DNA of 64,000 nucleotides, taken from contig NZ_BBQM01000029.1 in assembly GCF_000876015.1 (NCBI RefSeq), forward strand, positions 62,001 to 126,000, in the 5' to 3' direction. This document shows, piece by piece, positions 24,761 through 34,000 of this stretch. The notes beneath the pieces were generated by a model. It ran no database searches. It saw nothing but the letters and a program-made list of their open reading frames with translations, and had not been told where the DNA came from. Position numbers and translations under genes: made by a program. The DNA is from Cupriavidus basilensis. GTDB lineage: Bacteria > Pseudomonadota > Gammaproteobacteria > Burkholderiales > Burkholderiaceae. Every line of letters begins with the position of its first letter. Position 1 is the first letter of the stretch.

Positions 24761-26874
24761 GCTGCCTGCTCCTCAATGGTGATCACCAGATTGCCGCTCG
24801 CCAGTTGCTTCACATGGCCCTTCGGCCCGACCACCAGCGACGAGCTGGCGTCCTCCACGAGCAGCGGCCCCGCCGCCGAGAAGCCGGCCTGGAGCGCGCC
24901 GCGCTCGAACACCGGGGTCTCCACGTAGGCGCCGGCTTCCCTGAAATAGACCAGGCGCGAGCCCTTGGGCCGGGCCGGCTCGCCGCCTGCCAGCGTCTCG
25001 GCGTCGAACGCCTGCCGCGGCGGCGCCTCGCCGGTCACGCGCAGGTTGACCAGCTCCACCGGCACGTCCGGCGGGGTGCGGCCGAATTTCTCGCGGTAGC
25101 CGGATTCGAAGGCCGCCACCAGCGCCGCGCGCACCTCCTGCTCGGTCTGGCCGCCGGCCGCCGCCGTCGCCGTGTAAGGCCCGGCGGGCAGCGCCACCGA
25201 CAGGTTGAAGCCCTGGCCGGCGAAGCGCCCGTCCGCGTGGCGCACCAGCGCGATCGGGCCGAAGGTTTCGGCGAGCTGGTCGAGCGCGTCGCGCGCCTGC
25301 GCTTCCAGCGCGGCGAAGGCCTCTTCCAGCGTCGCCAGCGAATCGGTCGCCGGGCGGAAGCTCACCGTGCGCGAGCGGTCCGCGCGCGCCGGCGCCACCA
25401 GCAGGCCGTAGGCCGAGGCCACGCCCGCCGCGGGCGGGCAGATGATGGTGCGCACGCCGATCTTCTGCGCCACGTAGTAGGCATGCAGCGGGCCGCCGCC
25501 GCCCGTGCACAGCAGCACGAAGTCGCGCGCGTCGCGGCCGCGCTCGGCCACGTGCACGCGCGCCGCGCCGGCCATGTTCTCGGCCACGATGTCGTGCATG
25601 CCCCAGGCCACGCCGGTCACGTCGCGGCCCAGGTGCTCGCCGATGCGGCCCAGCGCCGCGGCGGCCTTGTCGCGGTCGATCGACATGGTGCCGCCGGCGA
25701 AGTAGTCCGGGTTCAGGTAGCCCAGCACGAGGTTGGCGTCGGTGACGGTCGGCTCGGTGCCGCCCAGGCCGTAGCAGGCCGGCCCCGGTTCCGAGCCCGC
25801 GCTCTGCGGGCCGACCTTGAGCAGGCCGAGCTGGTCCTGGTGCGCGATGCTGCCGCCGCCCGCGCCGATCTCGATCAGGTCGATGGTGGTGATGCGGATC
25901 GGCAGCCCGCTGCCCTCGGCGAAGCGCTTGCGGCGCGCCGCCTCGAAGCCGAACGCGATCGACGGCTTGCCGCGCTCGACCAGGCAGAGCTTGGCGGTGG
26001 TGCCGCCCATGTCGAACGCGAGCAGGTTGGCCTGCTGGTCGCGCAGGCTGTAGTGGGCCGCGGAAATCGCGCCGGCCGCGGGGCCCGATTCCAGCAGTTC
26101 GATGGGGTTGCGCTTGGCTTCCTCGATGTGGGACAACCCGCCGTTGGACAGCATCATGAGCACGCCCGCGGGCAGCCCGAGCGCGCTCAGGCGCGCTTCC
26201 AGCGCATCGAGGTAGCGCTCGGCCAGCGGCTTGATGTAGGCGTTCGCCACGGTGGTGGAGTTGCGCTCGAACTCGCGGATCACCGGCGCCACGTCGGACG
26301 ACAGCGTCACGTGCAGGGCGGGGAAATCGCGCTCGATCCACTGGCGCACCAGTTGCTCGTGGGCGGCGCTGGCATACGCGTGCAGCAGGCATACCGCGAC
26401 CGATTCCACGCCCTTCTCGGCCAGGCCCGCCACCACGCGGCGCACCTCGTCGGCGTCGGGCGCCTCGATCTCGTTGCCGCGCGCGTCCATGCGGGCGCCG
26501 ATCTCGGCGCGCAGGCTGCGCGGCACCAGCGCCGGCGCGGCCTCGATGGCGAGGTCGTAGAGATCGTACTTGCGCTCGTGGCCGATCTCCAGCACGTCCT
26601 TGAAGCCGCGCGTGGCCAGCAGGCCGGTGGTGCTGCCGCGCCGTTCGATCAGCGCGTTGGTAAACAGCGTGGTCGCGTGCACCACGCGCGCCACGCGCTC
26701 GGCGCGGATGCCGCACGAGCGGATCAGCTGGCTCACGCCGTCGGCGACGCCCTGGGCGGGGTCGCCGTGCGTGGTCAGCACCTTCAGGCTATGCAGCTTG
26801 CCGGCGCCGTAGTCCAGCGCCACCACGTCGGTGAAGGTGCCGCCAATATCAATACCAATTGCCCAAGTTGTCAC
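24757..26874 (-). CDS. Hydantoinase A / N-methylhydantoinase A-type ATPase subunit (HyuA family)
   Basis: 705-residue ATP-binding subunit. The N-terminal phosphate-binding motif AIGIDIGGTFTDVVAL is intact. A Hydant_A_N domain (to about 190), a Hydantoinase_A core (about 200-490, with AFDMGGTTAKLCLVERGK) and a C-terminal domain follow. It starts with GTG, with GGGAGCG 7 bases upstream. It is the first gene of the hyuAB operon and diverges from a nitrilase gene; an inverted repeat with 8-base arms (26928-26946) lies 54 bp upstream. Function: ATP-dependent ring opening of a cyclic amide together with the B subunit. Confidence 0.9.
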   Translation of the reverse strand: MTTWAIGIDIGGTFTDVVALDYGAGKLHSLKVLTTHGDPAQGVADGVSQLIRSCGIRAERVARVVHATTLFTNALIERRGSTTGLLATRGFKDVLEIGHERKYDLYDLAIEAAPALVPRSLRAEIGARMDARGNEIEAPDADEVRRVVAGLAEKGVESVAVCLLHAYASAAHEQLVRQWIERDFPALHVTLSSDVAPVIREFERNSTTVANAYIKPLAERYLDALEARLSALGLPAGVLMMLSNGGLSHIEEAKRNPIELLESGPAAGAISAAHYSLRDQQANLLAFDMGGTTAKLCLVERGKPSIAFGFEAARRKRFAEGSGLPIRITTIDLIEIGAGGGSIAHQDQLGLLKVGPQSAGSEPGPACYGLGGTEPTVTDANLVLGYLNPDYFAGGTMSIDRDKAAAALGRIGEHLGRDVTGVAWGMHDIVAENMAGAARVHVAERGRDARDFVLLCTGGGGPLHAYYVAQKIGVRTIICPPAAGVASAYGLLVAPARADRSRTVSFRPATDSLATLEEAFAALEAQARDALDQLAETFGPIALVRHADGRFAGQGFNLSVALPAGPYTATAAAGGQTEQEVRAALVAAFESGYREKFGRTPPDVPVELVNLRVTGEAPPRQAFDAETLAGGEPARPKGSRLVYFREAGAYVETPVFERGALQAGFSAAGPLLVEDASSSLVVGPKGHVKQLASGNLVITIEEQAA

Positions 26875-26927
26875 AAGACGCTCCCGGCGTGTTCGAGGTT
26901 TCGAGGTTCATGACGGCATGATAAAAA

Positions 26928-26946
26928 TGGCCATTAACAATGGCCA
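26928..26946. promoter_or_regulatory. Inverted repeat between hyuA-type and nitrilase genes
   Basis: TGGCCATTAACAATGGCCA has two perfect 8-base arms and a 3-base centre, in an AT-rich patch between divergent genes. Just beside it is a direct repeat TCGAGGTT (near 26893 and 26901). It is the likely operator for both operons; the regulator is not certain, the MocR protein at 29376 being one candidate. Confidence 0.55.
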
Positions 26947-27161
26947 ATGAAAAATAAAGATGGATTATTAAGTTCGGACGATATGTGGGTCCGGGCCGCG
27001 CGCTTCGGGCCGCCCGACGCCGCAAGAAGTGCCTGCCACGCCGCCGCGCCGCCGCCGGGCCGGCCCGGCAGCCAACTGTACGGCACGCCGATGGCCCCAA
27101 CTGCGTCTACCCGGGCGGCGGGGCCGCCGGCAAACTTGGGCGCTTTCCCCGGAGTCTCCCG

Positions 27162-28217
27162 ATGTCTTCTGCCACCCGGTTCAGGGCCGCCGCCTGCCAC
27201 GTCTGCCCGATCTACTTCGACCTGGACGCCACGGTCGACAAGACCTGCGCGCTGATCGCCGAGGCCGCCGGCCACGGCGCCAGGATCGTGGCGTTCCCGG
27301 AAGCCCACCTGTGCGCGTTCCCGGTGTGGTCCGGCGTGCGCGCGCCGGTCGAGAACCACGAGTTCTTCGTGCGCATGGCCAGGAGCGCCGTGACCATCGA
27401 CCACCCGGCCATCGACCGCATCCGCCGCGCCGCGCGCGCGCACGGCATCGTGGTCTCGCTCGGCATCAACGAGGCCTCGAAGGCCAGCGTCGGCTGCATC
27501 TGGGACACCAACCTGCTGATCGGCGCCGACGGCAGCCTGCTCAACCGCCACCGCAAGCTGGTGCCGACCTACTGGGAAAAGCTGACCTGGGCCAACGGCG
27601 ACGGCAGCGGCCTGCGCGTGGTCGACACGCCGGTCGGCAAGGTCGGCGCGCTGGTGTGCGGCGAGAACACCAACCCGCTGGCGCGCTACAGCCTGATGGC
27701 GCAGGGCGAGCAGATCCACATCGCCTCCTATTCGCCGTGCTGGCCGACCCATCCGGCCGCCAGCAAGGAGCGCTACGACCTCGCCGCGGCGATCTGCATC
27801 CGCTCGGGCGCGCACAGCTTCGAGGCCAAGTGCTTCACCATCGTGGCCTCCGGCTTCTTCAGCGACGCCGCCGCCGAGCTGGTGTGCCGCGGCGAGCCCG
27901 CCGCGCGCGCGCTGGTGGAGAGCGCGCCGCGCAGCGTGTCGATGATCATCGGCCCGACCGGCGCGGTCATCAGCGACACGCTGCAGGACGAGGAAGGCAT
28001 CGTCTATGCCGACATCGACCTCGACGACTGCATCGTGCCCAAGCAGTTCCACGACGTGGTGGGCGCCTACAACCGCTTCGACGTCTTCACGCTGCACGTG
28101 AACCGCGCGGCGCTGGAGCCGGCCGCGTTCCACGACGCCTTGCACGACCTCGCGGCGCTGCCGCCGGCCGGCGCCGATTTCGCGCCGGGCGAAGCCATTC
28201 CCGGGGGCGCCGCATGA
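27162..28217 (+). CDS. Nitrilase-superfamily carbon-nitrogen hydrolase (aliphatic nitrilase-like)
   Basis: 351-residue hydrolase with the complete Glu-Lys-Cys triad: Glu47 in VAFPEAHL, Lys132 in RHRKLVPTYWEK and Cys166 in GALVCGENTNP. The long C-terminal part and the CGENTNP motif are typical of branch 1 nitrilases, which convert nitriles to carboxylic acids, rather than amidases. GGAG lies 7 bases before the ATG at 27162. Its stop overlaps the ATG of the threonine-aldolase-like gene. Divergent from the hydantoinase pair, it may belong to one pathway for a nitrogen compound. Confidence 0.9.
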   Translation: MSSATRFRAAACHVCPIYFDLDATVDKTCALIAEAAGHGARIVAFPEAHLCAFPVWSGVRAPVENHEFFVRMARSAVTIDHPAIDRIRRAARAHGIVVSLGINEASKASVGCIWDTNLLIGADGSLLNRHRKLVPTYWEKLTWANGDGSGLRVVDTPVGKVGALVCGENTNPLARYSLMAQGEQIHIASYSPCWPTHPAASKERYDLAAAICIRSGAHSFEAKCFTIVASGFFSDAAAELVCRGEPAARALVESAPRSVSMIIGPTGAVISDTLQDEEGIVYADIDLDDCIVPKQFHDVVGAYNRFDVFTLHVNRAALEPAAFHDALHDLAALPPAGADFAPGEAIPGGAA

Positions 28218-29269
28218 AGCCGCGCCCGATCGATCTCTACAGCGACACCCAGACCCGGCCGACCGCCGGCATGCGCGCGGCGATGGCGGCGGCGGAAGTC
28301 GGCGACGAGCAGTCCGGCGACGACCCGACCACGCTGCGGCTGTGCGCCGAGGTGGCCGCGCTGCTGGGGCAGGAGGCGGGCGTGTTCATGCCGTCGGGGA
28401 CCATGTGCAACCTCGTGGCCATCCTGGTGCACACGTCGCCCGGCGACGAAGTGATCTGCGACCATCAATCGCATATCTACGGCACCGAAGCCGCGGGCGC
28501 CGCCGCGCTGGCCGGCGTGTCGATCCGCGCGCTGCCGAGCCCGCACGGCATCTTCACGGCGCGGCAGGTGGCCGACGGCATCCGCCCGCGCGCGCGCACC
28601 GCGCCGCGCTCGGCGCTGCTGTGCGTCGAGCAGACCACCAATTTCTCGGGCGGCGCGGTGTGGCCGCTGGCGCAGTTGCGCGAGGTGCGCGACACCGCCC
28701 GCGGGCACGGCCTGCGCTGCCACCTGGACGGCGCGCGGCTGCTCAACGCGAGCGCGGCCACCGGCATCGCCGCGGCCGACTACGCCGCCGGCTGGGACAG
28801 CGCCTGGATCGACCTCAGCAAGGGGCTGGGCTGCCCGGTCGGCGCGGTGCTGTGCGGCAGCGCGGCGTTCGTGCGCGACGCCTGGCAATGGAAATACCGC
28901 CTCGGCGGCGCCATGCGGCAGTCGGGCGTGCTGGCCGCCGCCGGCCTGTACGCGCTGGAACACCACGTCGCCCGACTGGCGGCCGACCACGCCAACGCGC
29001 TGGCGATCTGGCGCATCCTGTCCGCGTGCGGGCTGTTCCGCTTCGATCCGCCGCGGCCGGACTCCAACATCCTGCGCTTCACCTTCGACGCGCCCGCCGT
29101 GCGCGCCGAGGCGTTTGCCGAACGCTGCCTGGCCGAAGGCGTGCGCGTGCGCGCGATCGGCGGCAACTTCATCCGCGCCACCACGCATCTCGACGTGGCG
29201 CCGCGGGAGGCCGAGCAGGCCGCGCATGCGATGGTGGCGGTGGCGCGCGCCGTGGCCGCGGGCGCCTGA
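28214..29269 (+). CDS. Threonine-aldolase-family PLP enzyme (beta-eliminating lyase group)
   Basis: 351-residue PLP enzyme with the fold and motifs of low-specificity threonine aldolase: DLYSDTQTRPTAGMRAAM at the start, His84 in ICDHQSHIYG stacking on PLP, HLDGARLLNA near 170-179, and the PLP Lys203 in IDLSKGLGCPVG. It would cleave beta-hydroxy amino acids to glycine and an aldehyde. Its ATG overlaps the nitrilase stop by four bases, so the two are co-translated. Context suggests use of a hydroxylated amino acid or related compound; the substrate is open. Confidence 0.88.
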   Translation: MKPRPIDLYSDTQTRPTAGMRAAMAAAEVGDEQSGDDPTTLRLCAEVAALLGQEAGVFMPSGTMCNLVAILVHTSPGDEVICDHQSHIYGTEAAGAAALAGVSIRALPSPHGIFTARQVADGIRPRARTAPRSALLCVEQTTNFSGGAVWPLAQLREVRDTARGHGLRCHLDGARLLNASAATGIAAADYAAGWDSAWIDLSKGLGCPVGAVLCGSAAFVRDAWQWKYRLGGAMRQSGVLAAAGLYALEHHVARLAADHANALAIWRILSACGLFRFDPPRPDSNILRFTFDAPAVRAEAFAERCLAEGVRVRAIGGNFIRATTHLDVAPREAEQAAHAMVAVARAVAAGA

Positions 29270-29375
29270 GATGCCGCGCGCGCTTGCGGCCCGGTCGAGG
29301 ATAATCGCTGCTGGCGCGGCCCCGGCGTGGATGCGGGTCGGCGCCGGCCAGTGAACGCAATGCGAGGAACGCAGC

Positions 29376-30911
29376 ATGAACGCCAGTGCCAGGCAGAAAC
29401 CCGCCGCGGTGGCCGGACCCGAGGCCGAGCCCGTGGCCGAACCCACGGCCGGGAGCGCGGACCAGCCCGCGGCGGCGGCGAGGCCGGTCGGCGCGGTGCG
29501 CACCACGCTGTACGCGCGCCTGGCCGCGGAGCTGAAGCAGCAGATCCTCGAGGGCGTGTTCGTGGCGGGGCAGAAGCTGCCTTCCGTGCGCGCGCTCAGC
29601 CGCTCGAAGCAGCTTTCCATCAGCACCGTGCAGGAAGCCTACCGGCAGCTTGAAGACGAGCAGTGGGTCGTCGTGCGCTCGCAGAGCGGCTGCTACGTCG
29701 CGCCGCGCCTGCCGGAGATCGCGCGGCCGGAGCCGGTGCCCGGCGGCGGCGCCGTCACGCGCTATCTCGCCAGCAGCGGGCCGGCCTCGGCGCTGGCCTA
29801 CCGCGAGGACCTGATTCCGTTCGGCGCTGCCATCCCCGACGCCTCGTTCTTTCCGTGCGAGCGGCTGGCCACCGGCATCGCCAACCTGCTGCGCCGCAAG
29901 CCGGCGCTGGTCGGCAACTACAACTTCGCGCCCGGCTCGCTGGAACTGCGCCAGCAGGTGGCGCGCCGCGTGGTGGAGTGGGGCGCCAGTGTGGACCCGC
30001 GCCGCGTGGTCATCACCAACGGCGCGGTGGAAGCGATCCAGCTGTGCCTGCGCGCGGTCACGAAACCCGGCGACACGGTGGCGGTGGAGGCGCCGGCCTA
30101 CTACGGCTTCCTGCAGACGCTGCAGATGCTGGGCCTGCGCGCGCTGCCGGTCGTCGGCGCGAACCGCGACGGCATGGATGTCGACGCGCTGGCGCGCGCC
30201 GCGGAGGGCGGCAAGATCGCGGCGGTGCTGCTGTCGACGACGGTCAGCAACCCGTCCGGCGCCACCATGCCGCTCGCGCGCAAGCGCCAGCTGGTCGAGC
30301 TGGCCAACCGCTGCCGCATCCCGGTCATCGAAGACGCCACCTTCGCCGACCTGCATTTCGCCGGCGATTGCCACGCCGCGCAGGGCTTCGACGAATCCGG
30401 CCTGGTGATGCTGTGCGCGTCGCTGACCAAGACCATCGCGCCCGGCATGCGCGTGGGCTGGGTCGACGGCGGGCGCTTCAGCGAGCAGATCGCGTTTCTC
30501 AAGCGGGTATCGAGCGTCGGCCAGCCCCAGGTGCTGGAGCTGGCCCTGGCCGAGTACCTCGCCAGCGGCGGCATGGCGCGGCGCCTGCGCCGCACGCGCC
30601 GCGCCATGCAGGCGCAGGTCTATCGCATGGCGGAGAACGTGGCGCGCGTGTTCCCGGAAGGCACTTCGTTCGCGCTGCCCAGCGGCGGCTTCCTGCTCTG
30701 GGTCGAGCTGCCCGGCGAGGTCGACACGCTCGCATTGCAGGAGCGCGCCGTCGGCCTCGGCGTCGGCGTCGCGCCGGGCATCCTGTTCTCGCCCCACGGC
30801 GACTACGGGCACTGCATCCGCATGAACTGCGGCGTGCCCGATTCGCCCAAGGCGCGCGAGGGCCTGCTGCGGCTCGGCGAGCTTGCCGGGCGGATGGCCG
30901 GCCCGCGGTAG
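29376..30911 (+). CDS. MocR-type GntR/aminotransferase regulator (PdxR-like)
   Basis: 511-residue fusion. The N-terminal 45 residues are low in complexity. A GntR winged helix follows (about 48-115: RLAAELKQQILEGVFVAGQK, then SKQLSISTVQEAYRQLEDE), then a class I aminotransferase-like domain (about 150-505) that binds PLP. The PLP lysine is in ASLTKTIAPGMRVGW. Such proteins bind PLP or PLP-amino acid adducts and regulate vitamin B6, GABA or amino-acid catabolism. It lies 106 bp after the PLP-dependent threonine-aldolase-like gene on the same strand and may regulate the nitrilase and hydantoinase genes. Confidence 0.92.
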   Translation: MNASARQKPAAVAGPEAEPVAEPTAGSADQPAAAARPVGAVRTTLYARLAAELKQQILEGVFVAGQKLPSVRALSRSKQLSISTVQEAYRQLEDEQWVVVRSQSGCYVAPRLPEIARPEPVPGGGAVTRYLASSGPASALAYREDLIPFGAAIPDASFFPCERLATGIANLLRRKPALVGNYNFAPGSLELRQQVARRVVEWGASVDPRRVVITNGAVEAIQLCLRAVTKPGDTVAVEAPAYYGFLQTLQMLGLRALPVVGANRDGMDVDALARAAEGGKIAAVLLSTTVSNPSGATMPLARKRQLVELANRCRIPVIEDATFADLHFAGDCHAAQGFDESGLVMLCASLTKTIAPGMRVGWVDGGRFSEQIAFLKRVSSVGQPQVLELALAEYLASGGMARRLRRTRRAMQAQVYRMAENVARVFPEGTSFALPSGGFLLWVELPGEVDTLALQERAVGLGVGVAPGILFSPHGDYGHCIRMNCGVPDSPKAREGLLRLGELAGRMAGPR

Positions 30912-30945
30912 GGGCCGGCGCGCGCCGCTCTGCCTTGGTGCCGCC

Positions 30946-31614
30946 TCAGTGCTGTTCGACGCAGAACGCGGCTTCCTCGTCGAGCTCCCGCCCGGCCAGG
31001 CGCAGCCGGTACTTGGCGGTGGCCTTGCGCGCGCCGCAGGCCGCCGAGCACCACAGGCGGTCGCCGCGGCGCGACTTGTCGACGAACAGCACCGGACAGA
31101 CCGGGCTCGCGCACGCGCGGATCCTGTGGCGCAGGTCGCCGGTCAGCAGGTCGATCGCGTCCTGCGCGATCAGTCCCAGCACCTGCGCATGGCTGATCGG
31201 GCTGCCCAGCCGCTTCTTGTCCCCGGTGCTGGAGAGCTGCGGCGGGGGCGGCATCTCGCGCGCGAAGGCGTTGATGGTCTCGACCTCGCCGCGCGCCGGC
31301 GCGTGGCCGGCGCGCACCGCCTGCACCACGCCGTAGATCGCGCGCCGCAGCTCGCGCATCTGCGCCAGCTCGTCTTCGGTCGCCCGCTGGGGCGGCTTCG
31401 GCAGCTTGGCGCCGCGCAGCCATTCGTCCCAGCGGCGCGCGCTGTGGATGCGCTCGTATTGCCGGCCGGTCCACTCGCCCAGCGTCTCCACCAGATAGAG
31501 GCTGGCGACGCCGCCGCGGAACTTGAGGGTCAGTTCCTTCTTTGTCACCGGCCGCGCGGGCGCGGCGGCGGCTTCTCCCGCTGTGCCCGCTGCGGGCAGT
31601 TCAGGTGCGTTCAT
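30946..31614 (-). CDS. CGNR zinc-finger protein
   Basis: 222-residue protein with the ABATE-type N-terminal domain (about 30-160) and a C-terminal CGNR zinc finger: CASPVCPVLFVDKSRRGDR, then WCSAACGARKATAKYR, where the four cysteines bind zinc and the last motif (CGARKA) replaces the usual CGNR. Proteins of this kind are probable transcription regulators near catabolic or stress genes. It is convergent with the MocR gene. The first 25 residues are Ala/Pro-rich. The target genes are unknown. Confidence 0.85.
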   Translation of the reverse strand: MNAPELPAAGTAGEAAAAPARPVTKKELTLKFRGGVASLYLVETLGEWTGRQYERIHSARRWDEWLRGAKLPKPPQRATEDELAQMRELRRAIYGVVQAVRAGHAPARGEVETINAFAREMPPPPQLSSTGDKKRLGSPISHAQVLGLIAQDAIDLLTGDLRHRIRACASPVCPVLFVDKSRRGDRLWCSAACGARKATAKYRLRLAGRELDEEAAFCVEQH

Positions 31615-31792
31615 GGCAGGTTGTCGCTATGGATGTGGCCCATATCATCGCAGTTACGTCCCCGAAAAAAAAGGTGCCGGCCCATGTTCCGTCCGCGCGC
31701 CTGCCGAAGCGGCGATGGCGCCAATGGCGGCACCGGATATGCATATTCGAAATGCGCGCTTGTTGGCCGGATACCTTGTGCGTAGACTTTCC

Positions 31793-31813
31793 GTCATGAG
31801 TTTAACCCATGAC
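31793..31813. promoter_or_regulatory. Inverted repeat upstream of the monooxygenase/transport operon
   Basis: GTCATG and CATGAC arms flank a 9-base AT-rich centre (AGTTTAACC), 84 bp upstream of the first gene of the operon. ATATGCATAT (31737-31746) lies further upstream. They may be operators of the operon; no binder is evident. Confidence 0.35.
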
Positions 31814-31896
31814 AAAAATCGCTTGGCGTCATGGCTTCCCGGCCGGCGCCAGCCCGTGGCGCCGTTTCTTCCCGCTGTTTTCGATAGGTGTCACGG

Positions 31897-32772
31897 ATGG
31901 CCTTGGTCGTGGGGGCGCACCCCCAGAATCCTTCGTTGTCGATCCTTGCCAGGCGGCAGGCGCATGTCGCCGCGCTGCGCGCGGAGGGACTTTCCTTCTT
32001 TGTCTACGGCGCCGGCGCGGTCACGATTCCGCTGATCCGGCTCGGCGTCATCCACCTCGGCGGCACCGGGGCGACGCCGCCGATCCTGGCCAAGGCGCAG
32101 GGGCTGGCGGTGGCCGCCTTCGGCATGTCCGAGCCGCGCCACGAGCGCGGCGGGCTGGTGGTGCGCGCCGATTCGCCGGTGCGCACGCTGGCCGATCTGC
32201 GCGGGCGCGGCGTGGCCTTGATGCCGATCTCCTGGCACACGCAGTTCCTGGCCGCCGAGCTCGACGCGGCCGGCCTCGACTGGCGCGAGGTGAACGCGGT
32301 CGAGCTGACCCCGGCCACGGCCCGGGATGCGTTCGTCGCCGGGCTGCTCGACGCCATCGTCGCCACCGATCCGCTGCTCGGGCAGATCGAGCAGGCCGTG
32401 TCGGTGCGCGTCCTCGCGCGGCCGGGCAACGCCTTCTCGAACCGCTCGGTCTACTGGGGCCGCCAGGACGTGCTGCGCGAGCGGCCCGCCGCGGTGCATG
32501 CCCTGGTCGACGCGCTGGCCGACTCGGACCGCTTGACGGCGGCCGACCCGGAAGCGGCCGCGCGCCTGCTCGACGGCGTCAACGGCAACAGCGCCGCGCA
32601 ATGGCTGCCCGCGCTCGCCGCGCGCCCGTGGGGCGTGCACGTGCCGGATGCCGGGTTCCTGGCCGAGCAGCAGCGCCATGCCGACATCTTTGCCCGCTTC
32701 GGGCTCATTCCCGAACCGATCGACGTCGCCGACACGGTGACGGAGAACTATCCCGCCCTGGCGGCGGCATGA
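31897..32772 (+). CDS. SsuA/NMT1-like substrate-binding protein without signal peptide
   Basis: 291-residue protein of the aliphatic-sulfonate/thiamine-precursor binding fold. The typical core is readable: VRTLADLRGRGVALMPISWH, VAGLLDAIVATDPLLG, ALVDALADSD. Known relatives are secreted lipoproteins or periplasmic proteins, but this one begins MALVVGAHPQNPSLSILAR with no export signal. It may work in the cytoplasm as a ligand sensor or chaperone, or the true start may be missed. It overlaps the SsuD-like gene by four bases, so a link with that monooxygenase is likely. An alternative GTG start at 31888 adds three residues only. Confidence 0.75.
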   Translation: MALVVGAHPQNPSLSILARRQAHVAALRAEGLSFFVYGAGAVTIPLIRLGVIHLGGTGATPPILAKAQGLAVAAFGMSEPRHERGGLVVRADSPVRTLADLRGRGVALMPISWHTQFLAAELDAAGLDWREVNAVELTPATARDAFVAGLLDAIVATDPLLGQIEQAVSVRVLARPGNAFSNRSVYWGRQDVLRERPAAVHALVDALADSDRLTAADPEAAARLLDGVNGNSAAQWLPALAARPWGVHVPDAGFLAEQQRHADIFARFGLIPEPIDVADTVTENYPALAAA

Positions 32773-33920
32773 CAGCGAGGACGAACTTCATGGAAGTCTT
32801 GTGGTATCTGACCGGCCCGGACGGGCGCTACCCGTGGCGCGCCGACGGCGCGCGCGCACTGAGTTATCCGTATTTCCAGCAACTGGCCCGCGCCGTGGAC
32901 CATCTCGGCTTCACCGGCGCGCTGCTGGCCACGGGCACGCACGACGCGTGGGTGCAGGGGGCATCGCTGATTCCCTACACCGACCAGTTCCAGCATCTCA
33001 TCGCCGCGCACCCGCCGCTGCTCTCGCCCACGCTGCTGGGCAAGATGATCACCACCTTCGACCAGTTTTCCAAGGGGCGCCTGCGCGTGAACATCGTCAA
33101 CGGCGACGCCAAGCTGATGGCGCAGTTCGGCGTGCATCTCAGCCACGACGAACGCTACGCCTATACCGACGAATACCTCACCGTCCTGCGCGGCCTGCTG
33201 CGCGGCGAGTCGGTGACGTTCAAGGGGCGCCACATCCACGTGGTCGACGCGGGCCTGCCGCTGCCGCCCTACGGCGGCCGCACGCCGGAGCTGTGGTTCG
33301 GCGGCTCGTCGCGCGCGGCGCACGAGGTCGCCGCCAAGCACATCGACACCTACCTGTCGTGGGGCGAGACGGTGGAGCAGGCCGACAGCAAGATCCGCGA
33401 GGTGCGCGAACTCGCGCGCGCGCACGGCCGCGCCGACAAGATCCGCTTCGGCATCCGCCTCTACGTCATCGTGCGCCCGACCGAGGCCGAGGCGTGGGCC
33501 GCCGCGCAGGACCTGTACGACCACATGGACGACGCGGCGATCGCGGGCGCGCAGGCCTACGTCGCCGGCATCGATTCGGTCGGCCAGCAGCGCATGTCGG
33601 CGCTGCACGGCGGCAAGAAGCCCAAGGACATCCGCGAGCTCGAGATCGCGCCGAACCTGTGGTCGGGCATCGGGCTGGTGCGCCACGGGCCGGGCACCGC
33701 GCTGATCGGCAGCCCGTCCCAGGTGCTGGCGCGCATCCGCGAGTACCGCGAGGCCGGCATCGACGTGCTGATCGTGTCCGGCATGCCGCTGCTGGAGGAA
33801 GCCTACCGCTTCGCCGAGCTGGTCCTGCCGCACCTGCCGGTGGACCGCCGCGCGGACGCCGGCGCCACATCCGCCTGGACCAGCGAGCGCGACGCGGGCT
33901 GGCGCACGCAGGCGTCGTGA
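32769..33920 (+). CDS. SsuD-like FMNH2-dependent alkanesulfonate monooxygenase
   Basis: 383-residue luciferase-like monooxygenase, nearly the length of SsuD (about 380). Recognisable segments are FMEVLWYLTGPDGRYPW, TFDQFSKGRLRVNIVNGDA, WGETVEQADSKIREV and RHGPGTALIGSPSQVLARI. It should oxidise a sulfonate to an aldehyde and sulfite using reduced flavin. No flavin reductase gene is present in this operon, so FMNH2 must come from elsewhere. Its ATG overlaps the stop of the SsuA-like gene. Sulfonate use is the best guess; other C-S or C-N bonds are possible. Confidence 0.87.
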   Translation: MTARTNFMEVLWYLTGPDGRYPWRADGARALSYPYFQQLARAVDHLGFTGALLATGTHDAWVQGASLIPYTDQFQHLIAAHPPLLSPTLLGKMITTFDQFSKGRLRVNIVNGDAKLMAQFGVHLSHDERYAYTDEYLTVLRGLLRGESVTFKGRHIHVVDAGLPLPPYGGRTPELWFGGSSRAAHEVAAKHIDTYLSWGETVEQADSKIREVRELARAHGRADKIRFGIRLYVIVRPTEAEAWAAAQDLYDHMDDAAIAGAQAYVAGIDSVGQQRMSALHGGKKPKDIRELEIAPNLWSGIGLVRHGPGTALIGSPSQVLARIREYREAGIDVLIVSGMPLLEEAYRFAELVLPHLPVDRRADAGATSAWTSERDAGWRTQAS

Positions 33921-34000
33921 CGCCCGGCGCGGGCCGCGGGCTCCCGCTTCCCGCTTTCCCTTTCCATCGTTTCGCAACAAGCTACAAGACCAAGACTCCC

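Noticed and set aside
24754..26913. Plus-strand open frame of 719 codons opposite the hyuA-type gene
   Set aside because: Antisense shadow; the minus strand has the complete HyuA motifs.
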